A stretch of 64,000 bases of DNA, taken from NCBI RefSeq assembly GCF_009831765.1, contig NZ_WSSB01000009.1:123875-187874 (forward strand). The letters are read 5' to 3'. Both the position numbers and the translations under genes were made by a program. The notes beneath the pieces are model-generated. The model was not told the DNA's origin and ran no database searches. It saw nothing but the letters and a program-made list of their open reading frames with translations. Below are positions 17,596 to 27,110 of this stretch, piece by piece (position 1 is the stretch's first letter; every line of letters starts with the position of its first letter). This DNA is from Craterilacuibacter sinensis. GTDB taxonomy: Bacteria > Pseudomonadota > Gammaproteobacteria > Burkholderiales > Chromobacteriaceae.

Positions 17596-18831
17596 ATGCC
17601 CACCCTGCCCCCGCTGCCCGTTAACGGCCGCCGCCGCTTCCATATGATGGTCAAGCCGGCAGGCGCCTTGTGCAATCTTGATTGCAGCTACTGCTTTTAC
17701 CTGCACAAGGAAACCCTGCTGGATCAACCCCAAAAGCCGCAGATGAGCGACGCGCTACTGGAAGAACACATCCGCCAGTACATCGAAGGCCAGAGCGGCG
17801 ACACGGTGGTGTTTTCCTGGCAAGGCGGCGAGCCCACCGTGCTGGGCCTGCCCTATTTCGAAAAGATCGTCGCGCTGCAGGCCAAGTACAAGAAACCCGG
17901 CCAGGCAATAGAGAACGATTTGCAGACCAACGGCGTGCTGCTGGACGAGAACTGGGTGCACTTTCTCAAGCGCCACCGCTTTTTAGTCGGGCTGTCGGTC
18001 GACGGCCCGGCACAGTTGCACGACAAGCACCGCCCAAGCAAGGGCGGCAAGCCTACCCACGCGGCGGTGCTGCGCGCGGCACGGCTGCTGAATGCATATG
18101 AAGTGCCGTTTGCCGCGCTGTGCGTCGTCAACCGCGACAACGCGCGCGCGCCGCGCGAGGTGTACCGCTTTCTGGCCGACGAGCTGGGTACCTACCGGGT
18201 GCAGTTCACCCCCTGCGTCGAGGCGCGAGCCTTTCGCGACACCGCGCCGGGTATGTGGCCGGACAGCGCGCGCGTGACGCCTGACTCGGAACGCGCCCGC
18301 CCCGGCCACCCGCTGTCCATCGTCACCGACTGGAGCGTGGATGCAGACGACTGGGGGCGCTTCCTGATCGCGGTATGGGACGAGTGGCTGGCGCGCGACT
18401 TCGGCCGCGTGCACGTCAATTTGTTCGAAACGGCCGTGGCGCAAAGCCTGGGCCTGCCGGCGCAGACCTGCACCCAGTCCGAATTTTGCGGCAAAGGCCT
18501 TGCGCTCGAACACGACGGCAGCGTCTACAGCTGCGACCACTTTGTCTACCCCGAATACCGGCTGGGCAATATCGCCAGCAGCCATCAGGCCGCGCTGGCA
18601 CTGTCGCCGCGCCAGCAAGCCTTCGGCTTTGCCAAGCGCGACACGTTGCCGTCCGATTGCAGAAGCTGCCCGCACCTGAAACTGTGCTGGGGCGAGTGTC
18701 CGAAAAACCGCCTGCTCAAGACCGCGTCCGGCGAGGCCGGCCTCAACTACCTGTGCCGGGGATGGCAGGCCTTTTACGGCCATATCGCGCGCGACATGCC
18801 GGGTATTGTGGCCGGACTGCCACGTCACTGA
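17596..18831 (+). CDS. Anaerobic-type sulfatase-maturating radical SAM enzyme (anSME)
   Basis: A 411-residue radical SAM/SPASM protein. The SAM cluster motif is CNLDCSYC (Cys26, Cys30, Cys33), and the C-terminal auxiliary [4Fe-4S] cysteines lie in [17 protein letters not shown] and [17 protein letters not shown]. It converts the serine of the neighbouring sulfatase to formylglycine. Its start is 5 bp after the sulfatase stop, as in the Klebsiella atsA-atsB pair. The enzyme class works without oxygen as cosubstrate but is found in facultative organisms. Confidence 0.94.
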   Translation: MPTLPPLPVNGRRRFHMMVKPAGALCNLDCSYCFYLHKETLLDQPQKPQMSDALLEEHIRQYIEGQSGDTVVFSWQGGEPTVLGLPYFEKIVALQAKYKKPGQAIENDLQTNGVLLDENWVHFLKRHRFLVGLSVDGPAQLHDKHRPSKGGKPTHAAVLRAARLLNAYEVPFAALCVVNRDNARAPREVYRFLADELGTYRVQFTPCVEARAFRDTAPGMWPDSARVTPDSERARPGHPLSIVTDWSVDADDWGRFLIAVWDEWLARDFGRVHVNLFETAVAQSLGLPAQTCTQSEFCGKGLALEHDGSVYSCDHFVYPEYRLGNIASSHQAALALSPRQQAFGFAKRDTLPSDCRSCPHLKLCWGECPKNRLLKTASGEAGLNYLCRGWQAFYGHIARDMPGIVAGLPRH

Positions 18832-18871
18832 ACACCGTAATGCCACGCGGAAAATAATAAAGGAGACAAGG

Positions 18872-20482
18872 ATGCTTACGCTGGGACTGAAGGGAAAGAT
18901 CATACTGTCGCTGATCGTAGTCAATATGCTGACCGCGGCCAGTTTTGTTGCATTTAGCCACTGGCACGAGCGACAGAATGCGCTGGCCGGGATAGATGCC
19001 CGGCTGCAGGCAATGACAAAAGCCTACAAAGAACTGGTGCCAACTGTTGCCAGCGGCCGGCTGATGGATTCGATCACCCAGCCGACAGGACATCAGGACT
19101 ATGCGCTGGCTCTGGACGAGTTTGCCCGCAACAATGGCGTGCACAGCATGTTTTCCCTGTTCGAGCAAGACGGACGCTGGATCTATCTGCTCTCGGCTGC
19201 CGACGAGAAGGCGCTGCAATCGGGCAACTACCTGCGCCCCGGCACGCCTTACCCGGGCGCTGTTGCGCCGCTGCAGCAAGCGCTGCAACGGGGGCAACTC
19301 ACGCAGGAGAGCGCCGGTATGCGCATATCCCTGACCAAGGCGACCCTGCCATCGGGCAAGGCCTATCTGGTCGGCGTCAGCACCCCGCTGGCTCCGGTCG
19401 AGACGGGCATCAGGCACGCCCTCATCCAGTCGCTGGTGATGGCGGCCGCCATGGTCACGCTCGGGGTATTGACAGCCTGGCTGCTGGGCACACGCCTGAG
19501 CCGGCAGTTGATCCGCATGCAGATGCAACTTGAAAGCATCGCCACGGCGCGGGATCTGAGCCAGCCCCTTCCCGAAGGACAGGACGAGCTGGGTGCCATT
19601 GGCCGCTCCATCAACAGCCTGCTTGATGCCTTGAAGTCCTCGCTGGGCAGTGCCGGCACGACTGCCCGCGATGCCGTCGAGCGCAGCATGCGTTTTCATG
19701 CGGATGCGACACGCACCAGTACAGCGCTGCGCGCCTCGGGAGAACAGCTGGACGCCATCAGTCAGGAGACGGAAGCGATACGCCGCTCGGCTCAGGCTGC
19801 CGCCAGCCAGTCAGCGACCGCTCATGATGCCATCGAAAACACCCACCGCCAGCTCAGCGATAGCGCAGGCCAGCTCAAAAGGCTGTCACAAAGCATGCAC
19901 GACAGCCGTACGAATACACTGCGGCTGTCACAGAAGCTGGCTGCAGTTGACGATCAGGTCAGCGGCATTCGCGAAATACTGTCTGCCATTCAGGCCATCG
20001 CCAACCAGACCAACCTGCTGGCACTCAACGCAGCCATCGAAGCGGCCCGTGCCGGCGAGGCCGGCCGCGGCTTTGCCGTAGTTGCCGACGAGGTGCGCAA
20101 ACTATCGCACCAGACCGAACAGGCACTGGACAGCAATCGCAGCCGGATCGATGCCATCCTTGCGCAGATTGCCGAACTGGACGAAGTCATGCAGTACACA
20201 CTGGCAGAAAGCCTGCGCATGACCGATGAAACAGCCCAGGTGGCGGGCAGCATTGAACAGAATACAGCCGTGCTGGGCATCTCGACGGCTGATGTCGCGT
20301 ATGCGCGCACTTATGCGCACGAGATCGAAACCGCCATCTCGATGACAGCCTCAACCCTCGCCTCGGTCAGCCGCGAGCTCTCGGGCTCGGTCAGTCTGGC
20401 CGGCGAAATCGCCAACGACAGCAACGCGTTGAAGACTGCATCACAAGCACTGGCCGCTCAGGTCGGACAATTCCGCGTCTGA
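18872..20482 (+). CDS. Methyl-accepting chemotaxis protein
   Basis: A 536-residue chemoreceptor with TM1 at about residues 8-30, a periplasmic Cache-like sensor at 31-185 and TM2 at 190-212 ([20 protein letters not shown]). HAMP follows, then the signalling domain with the invariant hairpin [32 protein letters not shown]. There is no C-terminal CheR pentapeptide; it ends in VGQFRV. It sits in the sulfatase/transporter operon with AAGGAGA before its start, so taxis toward the sulfated substrate or its desulfated product is a plausible role. Confidence 0.93.
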   Translation: MLTLGLKGKIILSLIVVNMLTAASFVAFSHWHERQNALAGIDARLQAMTKAYKELVPTVASGRLMDSITQPTGHQDYALALDEFARNNGVHSMFSLFEQDGRWIYLLSAADEKALQSGNYLRPGTPYPGAVAPLQQALQRGQLTQESAGMRISLTKATLPSGKAYLVGVSTPLAPVETGIRHALIQSLVMAAAMVTLGVLTAWLLGTRLSRQLIRMQMQLESIATARDLSQPLPEGQDELGAIGRSINSLLDALKSSLGSAGTTARDAVERSMRFHADATRTSTALRASGEQLDAISQETEAIRRSAQAAASQSATAHDAIENTHRQLSDSAGQLKRLSQSMHDSRTNTLRLSQKLAAVDDQVSGIREILSAIQAIANQTNLLALNAAIEAARAGEAGRGFAVVADEVRKLSHQTEQALDSNRSRIDAILAQIAELDEVMQYTLAESLRMTDETAQVAGSIEQNTAVLGISTADVAYARTYAHEIETAISMTASTLASVSRELSGSVSLAGEIANDSNALKTASQALAAQVGQFRV

Positions 20483-20487
20483 GAGCG

Positions 20488-20617
20488 TGTTCACGATCTC
20501 GCGAGCGAGGGCGAGACAAGGCGCAAACGGCTGAGAAAGCGGAATGTACAGGCGGTACATGAGCATTTCGAAACCGTTTTCAACGCCGTATCGCTGATGC
20601 GCAGCAGATCGTGAACA
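20488..20617. repeat. 130-bp intergenic element with 12-bp terminal inverted repeats
   Basis: Ends are TGTTCACGATCT (20488-20499) and its exact complement AGATCGTGAACA (20606-20617). Inside is a second palindrome, ATGTAC/GTACAT at 20544-20560. There is no coding capacity. It fills the gap between the chemoreceptor and MFS genes and looks like a MITE or structured intergenic repeat. Confidence 0.65.
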
Positions 20618-20693
20618 GGTTCTGAGCGCCATCCGCCGGGCAGTGCCATACGTACAACTACGAGCAACAATCGCAAGCAAAGGAACCACGGCC

Positions 20694-22004
20694 ATGACTG
20701 AAACCCTCCGCCCCGGCTGGCGCAGCCACTATGCGCTGGCACTGGTCGCACTGGCCTATGTGTTCAATTACGTCGACCGGCTGTTGATGTCCATCCTGAT
20801 CGAACCGGTCAAGCTCGAGTTCGGCGTCTCCGACACCGAGATCGGCCTGCTCTCCGGCCTGGTGTTCGGCCTGTGCTACTCGGTCGCCGGCCTGCCGCTG
20901 GGACGGCTGGCCGACCGCATCGGCGCGGTGCCGGTCATCGCCTGCTGCGCGATTGCGTTCAGCGTCTTCACCATGTTGTGCGGCCTCGCCGGCAGCTTTG
21001 CGGTCCTGCTGCTGTGCCGCATCGGCGTCGCCTTTGCCGAGGCCGGCGGCATGGCGCCCTCGGTGGCGCTGGTGTCGCAGCTTTACCCACCGCGACAGCG
21101 CTCGCGTGCACTGGCGGCTTTCATGATGGGGCCTAGCCTCGGCACCCTCGTCGGCCTCGCTGCCGGCGGCTGGATTGCACACCACTATGGCTGGCGCATG
21201 GCCTTTATCGCCATCGGCCTGCCCGGCGCGCTGATCGGCATACTGATCTGGCTGACGGTGCGCAATGTGCGTGTACCACGGGACACCGCCGCAAGTGCCG
21301 GCTCGGGCTGGTGGCCCTCGACGCAGGCCATTCTCGCGACCCCCGGTTATATCTGGCTACTGGCCAGCGCCTCGCTTGCCGCCATCTGCGGCTATGCGGT
21401 CGGCACCTGGAACCCGAGTTTCCTGATCCGCTCGCACAATCTGACCATGCAGCAAGCCGGCCTGCTCGCCGGCGTCGGCGGCGGCGTGATGTCTTTTGCC
21501 GGCACGCTCGCCTGCGGCTGGGCCACCGACCGTCTGGTGCAAAAAGACGCCGGCTGGCAGGTCGGCACCGCGCTGGCTGGAACCCTGCTGAGCATCCCGT
21601 TTGCGCTGGGCTACTATCTGTGGCCAGCAGGCAGCGCGCTGGTGCTTATGGGCATCGCCATCCCCGAGGCCTTCCTGCTCTATCTGGGCTTCGCCTTTTT
21701 CGGCGTCTGGTGGTCGATACCGTGCCTGGGCGCAATCAGCCACCTGTTTCCCGCCGGGCGCATCGCACAGGCAACCAGTGTCTTTGTCGCAGCCATGACG
21801 CTGTTTGGCATCGGCGCAGGGCCGCTGGTGGCCGGTACCCTGTCCGATCTGTTCACCCCAAGCTACGGCGATGAGGCGCTACGTTACGCGCTGGCCGCAT
21901 CGGTGTCCCTGCTGGCACTGGCCTCGGTCACGCTGGCTCTGGCGCTACCCAGCTACCGCCGCGCCCGGCAAATACCCGCGCTTGCCATCGCCCATGGAGG
22001 CTGA
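20694..22004 (+). CDS. MFS transporter, spinster-like
   Basis: A 436-residue, 12-TM major facilitator. It begins with the characteristic YVFNYVDRLLMSILIEP helix 1, followed by the loop 2-3 motif GRLADRIG and the repeat-2 GWATDRLVQ. The LALVALAYVFNYVDR type of N-terminus is common to aromatic-acid and sterol-related uptake carriers of proteobacteria. AAAGGAA lies upstream of ATG 20694. Its stop is directly followed by the dehydrogenase pair, so uptake of a steroid or steroid acid is likely. Substrate unproven. Confidence 0.88.
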   Translation: MTETLRPGWRSHYALALVALAYVFNYVDRLLMSILIEPVKLEFGVSDTEIGLLSGLVFGLCYSVAGLPLGRLADRIGAVPVIACCAIAFSVFTMLCGLAGSFAVLLLCRIGVAFAEAGGMAPSVALVSQLYPPRQRSRALAAFMMGPSLGTLVGLAAGGWIAHHYGWRMAFIAIGLPGALIGILIWLTVRNVRVPRDTAASAGSGWWPSTQAILATPGYIWLLASASLAAICGYAVGTWNPSFLIRSHNLTMQQAGLLAGVGGGVMSFAGTLACGWATDRLVQKDAGWQVGTALAGTLLSIPFALGYYLWPAGSALVLMGIAIPEAFLLYLGFAFFGVWWSIPCLGAISHLFPAGRIAQATSVFVAAMTLFGIGAGPLVAGTLSDLFTPSYGDEALRYALAASVSLLALASVTLALALPSYRRARQIPALAIAHGG

Positions 22005-22005
22005 C

Positions 22006-23157
22006 ATGCATTTTTCCCTGAGCGATGAACAAAAAATGATACGCGACAGCGTAAACGCGCTCCTGGCCGCGCAATCGGACAGCGCCGCCGTGCGCGGCGC
22101 CATGGCAAGCGACAGCGGCATCGATCACGCACTGTGGTCGGCGCTCTCGCAAGAGATGTGCTGCTGCGCCATCGCCATACCCGAGGCTTACGGCGGCCTG
22201 GGACTGGGACAGGTCGAGCTGGCCATCGTCGAGGAAGAGATCGGCCGCCACGTAGCCTGCGTGCCGTTTCACGCTACCGCGTCGCTCGCGGTCAACGCCT
22301 TGCTGCTGGCCGGCTCCGACACGCAAAAGCAGCGCTGGCTGCCCGGCATTGCCGGCGGCGACACTATCGCCACGCTGGCCGGCGCGCACTTTGCCAGGCA
22401 GCACGGCACGGGCAGTGCCCGCTGGCAGCGAGATGGCGACGGCTACCGGCTGGATGGCCACTTCCCGCTGGTCAGCCATGCCCACATTGCCGATCTGATC
22501 ATCGTCGCGGCTGGCAGCGAAACCGGCACTGCGCTTTTCGCAGTACCGGCGGGAACCGCTGGGCTCTCTGCACAAAAACGCGCAACGATGGACCAGACCC
22601 GCGCGCAAGGCGCGCTGACGCTTAACGCAGTGTGGCTGCCCGAGTCCGCGAGGCTAGCGCAAGGCACGGCGGATGTGCTGGAGAACATCCTGTCGCGCGC
22701 GGTGATTGCCCTGGCCGCCGAAGAGCTGGGCGTAGCCGAAGCGGCGCTGCAGATGGCCGTCGCCTACACCGGCGAGCGGCGCCAGTTCGGGCGCGAGATC
22801 GCCAGCTTCCAAGCGATCAAGCACCGCGCCGCCGACATGATGCTCAAGTGCGAGCTGGCCCGCTCCGCCGTCTATTACGCCGCCTGCGTGGCCGACGCAT
22901 CAAACGTGGATGATAGAAACAGCGCCGGCGCACTGCATGACGCCGCCAGCCTGGCCAAGGCCTATGTCTCGGAGGCGGCATTTTTCAATGCAGGCTCGGC
23001 GATACAGCTCATGGGCGGCGTCGGTTTCACCTGGGAATACGACGCCCACCTTTATTTCAAACGCGCCCAAAGCGGCAGCGCCCTATTGGGCAGCCCGGCA
23101 CTGCACCGCGCACGCATCGCGAACAGCCTGCTGGGCGCCGAGGAGTTTGCCGCATGA
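22006..23157 (+). CDS. Acyl-CoA dehydrogenase, FadE28-like subunit
   Basis: A 383-residue acyl-CoA dehydrogenase (MHFSLSDEQKMIRDSVNAL). The C-terminal domain has RRQFGREIASFQAIKHRAADM and IQLMGGVGFTWEYDAHLYFKR. As in the FadE28-like halves of steroid dehydrogenases, the central domain has no clear GYSEPDAG loop. ATG 22006 follows the MFS stop by one base and has GGAGG upstream. Its stop overlaps the start of the next dehydrogenase (ATGA), which fits production of equal amounts of a two-subunit enzyme. Confidence 0.9.
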   Translation: MHFSLSDEQKMIRDSVNALLAAQSDSAAVRGAMASDSGIDHALWSALSQEMCCCAIAIPEAYGGLGLGQVELAIVEEEIGRHVACVPFHATASLAVNALLLAGSDTQKQRWLPGIAGGDTIATLAGAHFARQHGTGSARWQRDGDGYRLDGHFPLVSHAHIADLIIVAAGSETGTALFAVPAGTAGLSAQKRATMDQTRAQGALTLNAVWLPESARLAQGTADVLENILSRAVIALAAEELGVAEAALQMAVAYTGERRQFGREIASFQAIKHRAADMMLKCELARSAVYYAACVADASNVDDRNSAGALHDAASLAKAYVSEAAFFNAGSAIQLMGGVGFTWEYDAHLYFKRAQSGSALLGSPALHRARIANSLLGAEEFAA

Positions 23158-24344
23158 ACATCCACTTCAGCCCCGAAGACGAAGCCTTCCGCCGCGAAGC
23201 GGCACAGTGGCTAACCGACAACCTGGGCGGGCGCTTTGCCGCGCTCAGGTTCCGTGGCGGGCCGGGCGACGAACACCGATTTATCGACGAGCGCAAGGCG
23301 TGGGAGTGCCATCTCGCCAGCGGCGGCTGGACCTGCATAGGCTGGGCGCCCGAGCACGGCGGGCGCGGCGCCAGCATCGCGCAGCAGGTGATCTTCGCCG
23401 AGGAATACGCGCGCGCCGGTGGACCCGGGCGCATCGGCCATATCGGCGAGGGGCTGGCCGGGCCGACCATCGCCGCCTTCGGCAGCCCCGCGCAAAAGGC
23501 GCGCTACCTGCCGGGCATCGTCAGCGGGAAGGAGCTGTGGTGCCAGGGTTACTCCGAACCGGGAGCCGGCTCGGATCTGGCAGCGGTCAAGACCCGCGCC
23601 ACGCAGGATGCGGACGGACACTGGCGCATTAGCGGCCAGAAGGTATGGACCTCGCTTGCGCATATCGCCAACTGGTGTTTCGTGCTGGCACGCACCGACC
23701 CGACAAGCCATGGCCACCACGGTCTGGGCTTTTTCCTGGTACCGATGGCGCAAGATAGCGTCACTGTGCGCCCTATCCGCCAGATTACCGGCAGCAGCGA
23801 ATTCAACGAGGTGTTTTTCGATGACGCGCGCGCCAGCGACCTGCTGGGTGCCCCCGGCGACGGCTGGAAGATCGCGCTGGCGCTGCTGGGCTTCGAGCGC
23901 GGCGTCTCCACCCTGGGCCAGCAGATGCTGTTTCGCACCGAGCTTGACGAAATCATCCGCATCGCCCGCGACAATGGCGCGGCGCGGCAAGCGGACATCC
24001 GCAGCCGTATCGCCGAGGCGTGGATGGGGCTGACCGTGATGCGCGCCAATGCGCTCAGGATGCTGAGCGAAGACGCCGGCGCCGACGAACAAAGGGCTGC
24101 GCTGGTTTACAAGCTGCACTGGGCCAGCTGGCACCGCAATCTGGGCAAGCTGGCGATGGATGTGCTGGGCGAAGCGGCCGAGCTGTGCCCAGGCGAAGAA
24201 AACGCACCCTATGCGCTGACGCGCCTGCAATCGCTGTTTTTGTTCAGCCGCGCCGACACCATTTATGGTGGCAGCAACCAGATCCAGCGCAACCTGATCG
24301 CCGAGCGCGGCCTGGGGATGCCAAAGGAAGCGCGCGGGCGCTGA
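23154..24344 (+). CDS. Acyl-CoA dehydrogenase, FadE29-like subunit
   Basis: A 396-residue acyl-CoA dehydrogenase. It has GWAPEHGGRGASIAQQ, the FAD loop GYSEPGAGSDLAAVK, GQKVWTSLAHIANW and the C-terminal IYGGSNQIQRNLIAERGLGMP. It forms the complementary half to the gene it overlaps at 23154-23157. With the pair at 11311/8531 this gives two complete heteromeric dehydrogenases, consistent with two rounds of side-chain beta-oxidation. It is the last gene before a large hairpin. Confidence 0.92.
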   Translation: MNIHFSPEDEAFRREAAQWLTDNLGGRFAALRFRGGPGDEHRFIDERKAWECHLASGGWTCIGWAPEHGGRGASIAQQVIFAEEYARAGGPGRIGHIGEGLAGPTIAAFGSPAQKARYLPGIVSGKELWCQGYSEPGAGSDLAAVKTRATQDADGHWRISGQKVWTSLAHIANWCFVLARTDPTSHGHHGLGFFLVPMAQDSVTVRPIRQITGSSEFNEVFFDDARASDLLGAPGDGWKIALALLGFERGVSTLGQQMLFRTELDEIIRIARDNGAARQADIRSRIAEAWMGLTVMRANALRMLSEDAGADEQRAALVYKLHWASWHRNLGKLAMDVLGEAAELCPGEENAPYALTRLQSLFLFSRADTIYGGSNQIQRNLIAERGLGMPKEARGR

Positions 24345-24364
24345 CTATCTGCCTGCAGCAGAAA

Positions 24365-24406
24365 CGGCCTTGGCCGCGAGCTTGATAGTGCTCGCGGCCA
24401 AGGCCG
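24365..24406. repeat. REP-like perfect 17-bp hairpin between convergent genes
   Basis: CGGCCTTGGCCGCGAGC at 24365-24381 and its exact complement at 24390-24406 enclose an 8-nt loop. No T-run follows, so it is more like a REP sequence than a classic terminator, though it may stop transcription from both sides. The core resembles REP families common in pseudomonads and xanthomonads. Confidence 0.75.
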
Positions 24407-24441
24407 CTCCTACAAAACCCGCCCTCTAAGCCCCCGCTATG

Positions 24442-25506
24442 TCAGCTCAGGGTCGGGTAGTCGTTATACCCCTTGCTGCCAGCGGTATAGAGCGTATTGC
24501 GGTCGAAGCGCGCCAGTGGCAGGCCAAGCTGCAGGCGGCGCACCAGATCCGGGTTGGCGACATAGTGGCGTGCGAACGACACCGCGTCGCCAATGCCGGC
24601 ATCAATCGCCATATCGGCATCCGAACCGGCAAAACCGTCGTTGAGGATGATGCCGCCACCCTTGAAGTTGTCACGTGCCAGCGCGAATGCGTCGATATCG
24701 GCAAGCGGCGCGCGCATCACATGCAGATAGGCGAGATTCAACGGCGAGACGGCGCGCAGCAGTGCGATATGTGTTGCCGCCGGGTCGGCATCGGAGGTGT
24801 CGTTGTAGCTGTTGCCGGGGTTGACGCGCAGCCCGACCCGGCCGGCACCGATGGCATCGGCCATCGCGCCGAGACACTCGGCGGCAAAGCGCACGCGGTT
24901 TTCCACCGCGCCGCCGTATTCGTCGCTGCGGGTGTTGGTGCCTGAACACATAAAGCTCATCGGCAGATAGCCGCTGGTGCAATGCAGCTCGACACCATCA
25001 AAACCGGCTTCGCGTGCCAGACGCGCGGCGCGTGCATGCTCGGCCACCACTTCGCGCACTTCATCCGTACTGAGCGCCTCGGGGGTGTCAAACGGCTGCA
25101 TGCCGGCGGCGTCGGTATAGATCTCGCCGCGTGCGGCAATGGCCGACGGCGCGACGGTACGCACGCCCTCGTCCTTGATATGGCGGCTGCCGATGCGCCC
25201 GCCGTGCATGATCTGCAGCACGATAGTACCGCCGGCCTCGTGCACCGCATCGGTGATGCCGCGCCAGGCGCGCACCTGTTCCGCCGTGGCGATGCCGGGC
25301 TGGCGACAATAGGCCTGGCCCTCGGGCGATGGCCATGTCCCTTCGGCCACGATCAGGCCGGCGCTGGCGCGCTGCGCATAATAGTCGAGCATTTCCGGGG
25401 TCGGCACACCGTGTGCGTCGGCGCGGTTGCGCGTCATCGGCGCCATCACGACGCGATTTTTCAGTTTGAGCTCACCCAGGGTGAGCGGGTCAAATAGCGT
25501 GGGCAT
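24442..25506 (-). CDS. Old Yellow Enzyme family NADH:flavin oxidoreductase/ene-reductase
   Basis: A 354-residue single-domain TIM-barrel OYE that reduces activated C=C bonds with FMN. Family motifs: LKNRVVMAPMTRNRA at the N-terminus, QIMHGGRIG near residue 100, and DEYGGAVENRVRF. The substrate-anchoring pair, normally His-x-x-Asn or His-x-x-His, reads HCTSGYL: His175 is kept but position 178 is Ser. Together with the neighbouring BaiE-like protein it could reduce a delta4- or delta6-3-ketosteroid. ATG 25506 is used; a frame to 25551 starts without a ribosome site. The length excludes the longer BaiCD/BaiH type with Fe-S and second flavin domains. Confidence 0.88.
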   Translation of the reverse strand: MPTLFDPLTLGELKLKNRVVMAPMTRNRADAHGVPTPEMLDYYAQRASAGLIVAEGTWPSPEGQAYCRQPGIATAEQVRAWRGITDAVHEAGGTIVLQIMHGGRIGSRHIKDEGVRTVAPSAIAARGEIYTDAAGMQPFDTPEALSTDEVREVVAEHARAARLAREAGFDGVELHCTSGYLPMSFMCSGTNTRSDEYGGAVENRVRFAAECLGAMADAIGAGRVGLRVNPGNSYNDTSDADPAATHIALLRAVSPLNLAYLHVMRAPLADIDAFALARDNFKGGGIILNDGFAGSDADMAIDAGIGDAVSFARHYVANPDLVRRLQLGLPLARFDRNTLYTAGSKGYNDYPTLS

Positions 25507-25610
25507 GGTGGGTCCTGTGTGTGAAATGGCGGGGGTGGGCGCGGGGTGCAATCGGGCAGACGCAGAGGCAGCTTGTGCGGTGTGAGGATAGCGTTACGTG
25601 AGTTGCGGAT

Positions 25611-25643
25611 GGTGGGTTACGCAGCTTGCGCTGCTAACCCACC
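25611..25643. repeat. REP-like hairpin
   Basis: GGTGGGTTACGCAGC / GCTGCTAACCCACC with a 4-nt loop and one bulged base, lying in the 184-bp gap between the OYE and SnoaL-like genes. This GGTGGGTTA-type repeat is common between genes in many proteobacteria. It may reduce read-through into the OYE gene. Confidence 0.6.
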
Positions 25644-25690
25644 CTACACACCATGCCCGGCCAGATCAGCCGCCCCGCACCTGCCGCGAC

Positions 25691-26320
25691 TTAGCGCACC
25701 CGTATCTTCGGTGGCTGCGCATCGCGGCGCATCGCCTTGAGAAAGCCTTCCAGCGGCGCCGGTGCCGCCACCTCGGGCAGGCTGTCCTTGTCCGGACGCT
25801 GTGCCCAGAACGCCTGCCACGACGGAAAAATCTCGTGGAAGGTGCCGTGATAGGGCTCGCGCCCCGGCCAGCGCATTTTCATGTCGCCGACCGGCTGCTG
25901 GTTCAGGTCGCTGGCGTACCAGTAGCACGGCAGGCGGCGGCGGAAAAACCAGCGCCCGTCTATACGCTCATAGTCATCCCAGTACAGCATCTGCATCAGC
26001 ACCCATTCGCGCCCGCACTCGTGCTCGTTCTTCGAGTACACCACGCCGATGGCGTGGTCTGGATCGGCAAACTCGATGATGTGCTGGCCCAGATGGTGCG
26101 AGGTGCCGGTAAACTGGTGGCGCAGGGTGTCGTCCACCCAGGCCTTCAGGTGCGCGCGCCCCACCTTGTCGCGGCCGACGCGGATGTCGGGCGCAAACAA
26201 GTTCACATGCGCATCCAGGTCGCGCATGTCCAGCGACAGCGAATATTTGCCGGCCAGCTGGCGGATGTCCTCGATGGACTCCAGCCGGTCTATGCGTTCA
26301 TCCAGCGTTTCCCTTGGCAT
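25691..26320 (-). CDS. SnoaL/NTF2-like protein related to bile acid 7-alpha-dehydratase (BaiE-like)
   Basis: A 209-residue protein with a SnoaL_4-type cone fold at residues 8-150 and a 55-residue tail. The N-terminus (LESIEDIRQLAGKYSLSLDMRDLD) aligns without gaps to what I recall of BaiE. The BaiE catalytic Tyr30 and His83 correspond to Tyr26 and His76 (SHHLGQH), but the position of Asp106 appears to be Asn98. It lies 3 bp from an SDR in the same operon. A dehydratase acting on a 7-hydroxy-3-keto-delta4 steroid, or a steroid isomerase of the KSI fold, are the main options. BaiE homologues (Hsh2) are known in aerobic bile-salt degraders. Confidence 0.75.
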   Translation of the reverse strand: MPRETLDERIDRLESIEDIRQLAGKYSLSLDMRDLDAHVNLFAPDIRVGRDKVGRAHLKAWVDDTLRHQFTGTSHHLGQHIIEFADPDHAIGVVYSKNEHECGREWVLMQMLYWDDYERIDGRWFFRRRLPCYWYASDLNQQPVGDMKMRWPGREPYHGTFHEIFPSWQAFWAQRPDKDSLPEVAAPAPLEGFLKAMRRDAQPPKIRVR

Positions 26321-26323
26321 GGT

Positions 26324-27100
26324 TTACTCCAGCGCGGTGATCAGATCGGCCGCACGGCCGCCATCCACCGACAGGCAGGCGCCGGTGATGTAGCTGGCTT
26401 CGTCCGAAGCCAGGAACAGGATGGCGTTGGCCAGCTCTTCGGGCGTGCCGACGCGGCGCATCGGGATCAGCTTCTCGGTGCCGGCGCGGGTCTTGTCATC
26501 GGACAGCATGCCGGCGGTGGCCGGGGTTTCCACCACCCCGGGGATCACCACATTGGCGCGTATCCCCGCGGCCGCTCCTTCGCTGGCGGTAGCGCGGGTA
26601 AAGTTGATCACCGCGGCCTTGGCTGCCGAATAGCCGGCCATCCACGCGGTGCCGAACAGGCCGCAAATGGAGGCGAGATTGACGATGGCACCGCCACTGC
26701 CCTGCGCTGAAAAAATCTGCAGCGCGGTGCGCGTCCCCCAGAAAGTGCCGTCAACGGTGGTAGAAAAATTGCTGCGCCATGCCTCGGTATCGGTGTCGGC
26801 GATACTGCCCCATGAATAGGCCATCGCATTGTTGACCAGAATATCGAGCCGGCCGCCGCGCCGCGCCGCCTCGCGGATCGCGCCGCTGAAAGCCGCCTCG
26901 TCGCTGACATCGGCCACCACATAGCCGGCCTTGCCGCCATGCGCGCGTATCGCCTCCACCACCGCCGCCAGCGGCTCTTCGCGCCGGCCGCAGATAAACA
27001 CCTCGGCGCCCTCTTCGGCAAAGCGCAGCGCGGTCGCCGCACCGATGCCGGAGCCGCCGCCGCTGATAAAAGCCACCTTGTCTTGCAGTCTGTTGCCCAT
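26324..27100 (-). CDS. Short-chain dehydrogenase/reductase
   Basis: A 258-residue classical SDR with SGGGSGIG, LVNNAM (variant of NNAG), the catalytic YSAAK and a C-terminal SVDGG. ATG 27100 is used; the frame extends to 27184, but that part overlaps the upstream gene. The stop is 3 bp before the SnoaL-like start and its own start is 10 bp after the neighbouring SDR, so all three are one transcript. Probable hydroxysteroid dehydrogenase; position specificity unknown. Confidence 0.88.
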   Translation of the reverse strand: MGNRLQDKVAFISGGGSGIGAATALRFAEEGAEVFICGRREEPLAAVVEAIRAHGGKAGYVVADVSDEAAFSGAIREAARRGGRLDILVNNAMAYSWGSIADTDTEAWRSNFSTTVDGTFWGTRTALQIFSAQGSGGAIVNLASICGLFGTAWMAGYSAAKAAVINFTRATASEGAAAGIRANVVIPGVVETPATAGMLSDDKTRAGTEKLIPMRRVGTPEELANAILFLASDEASYITGACLSVDGGRAADLITALE

Positions 27101-27110
27101 GATCGCCCCC

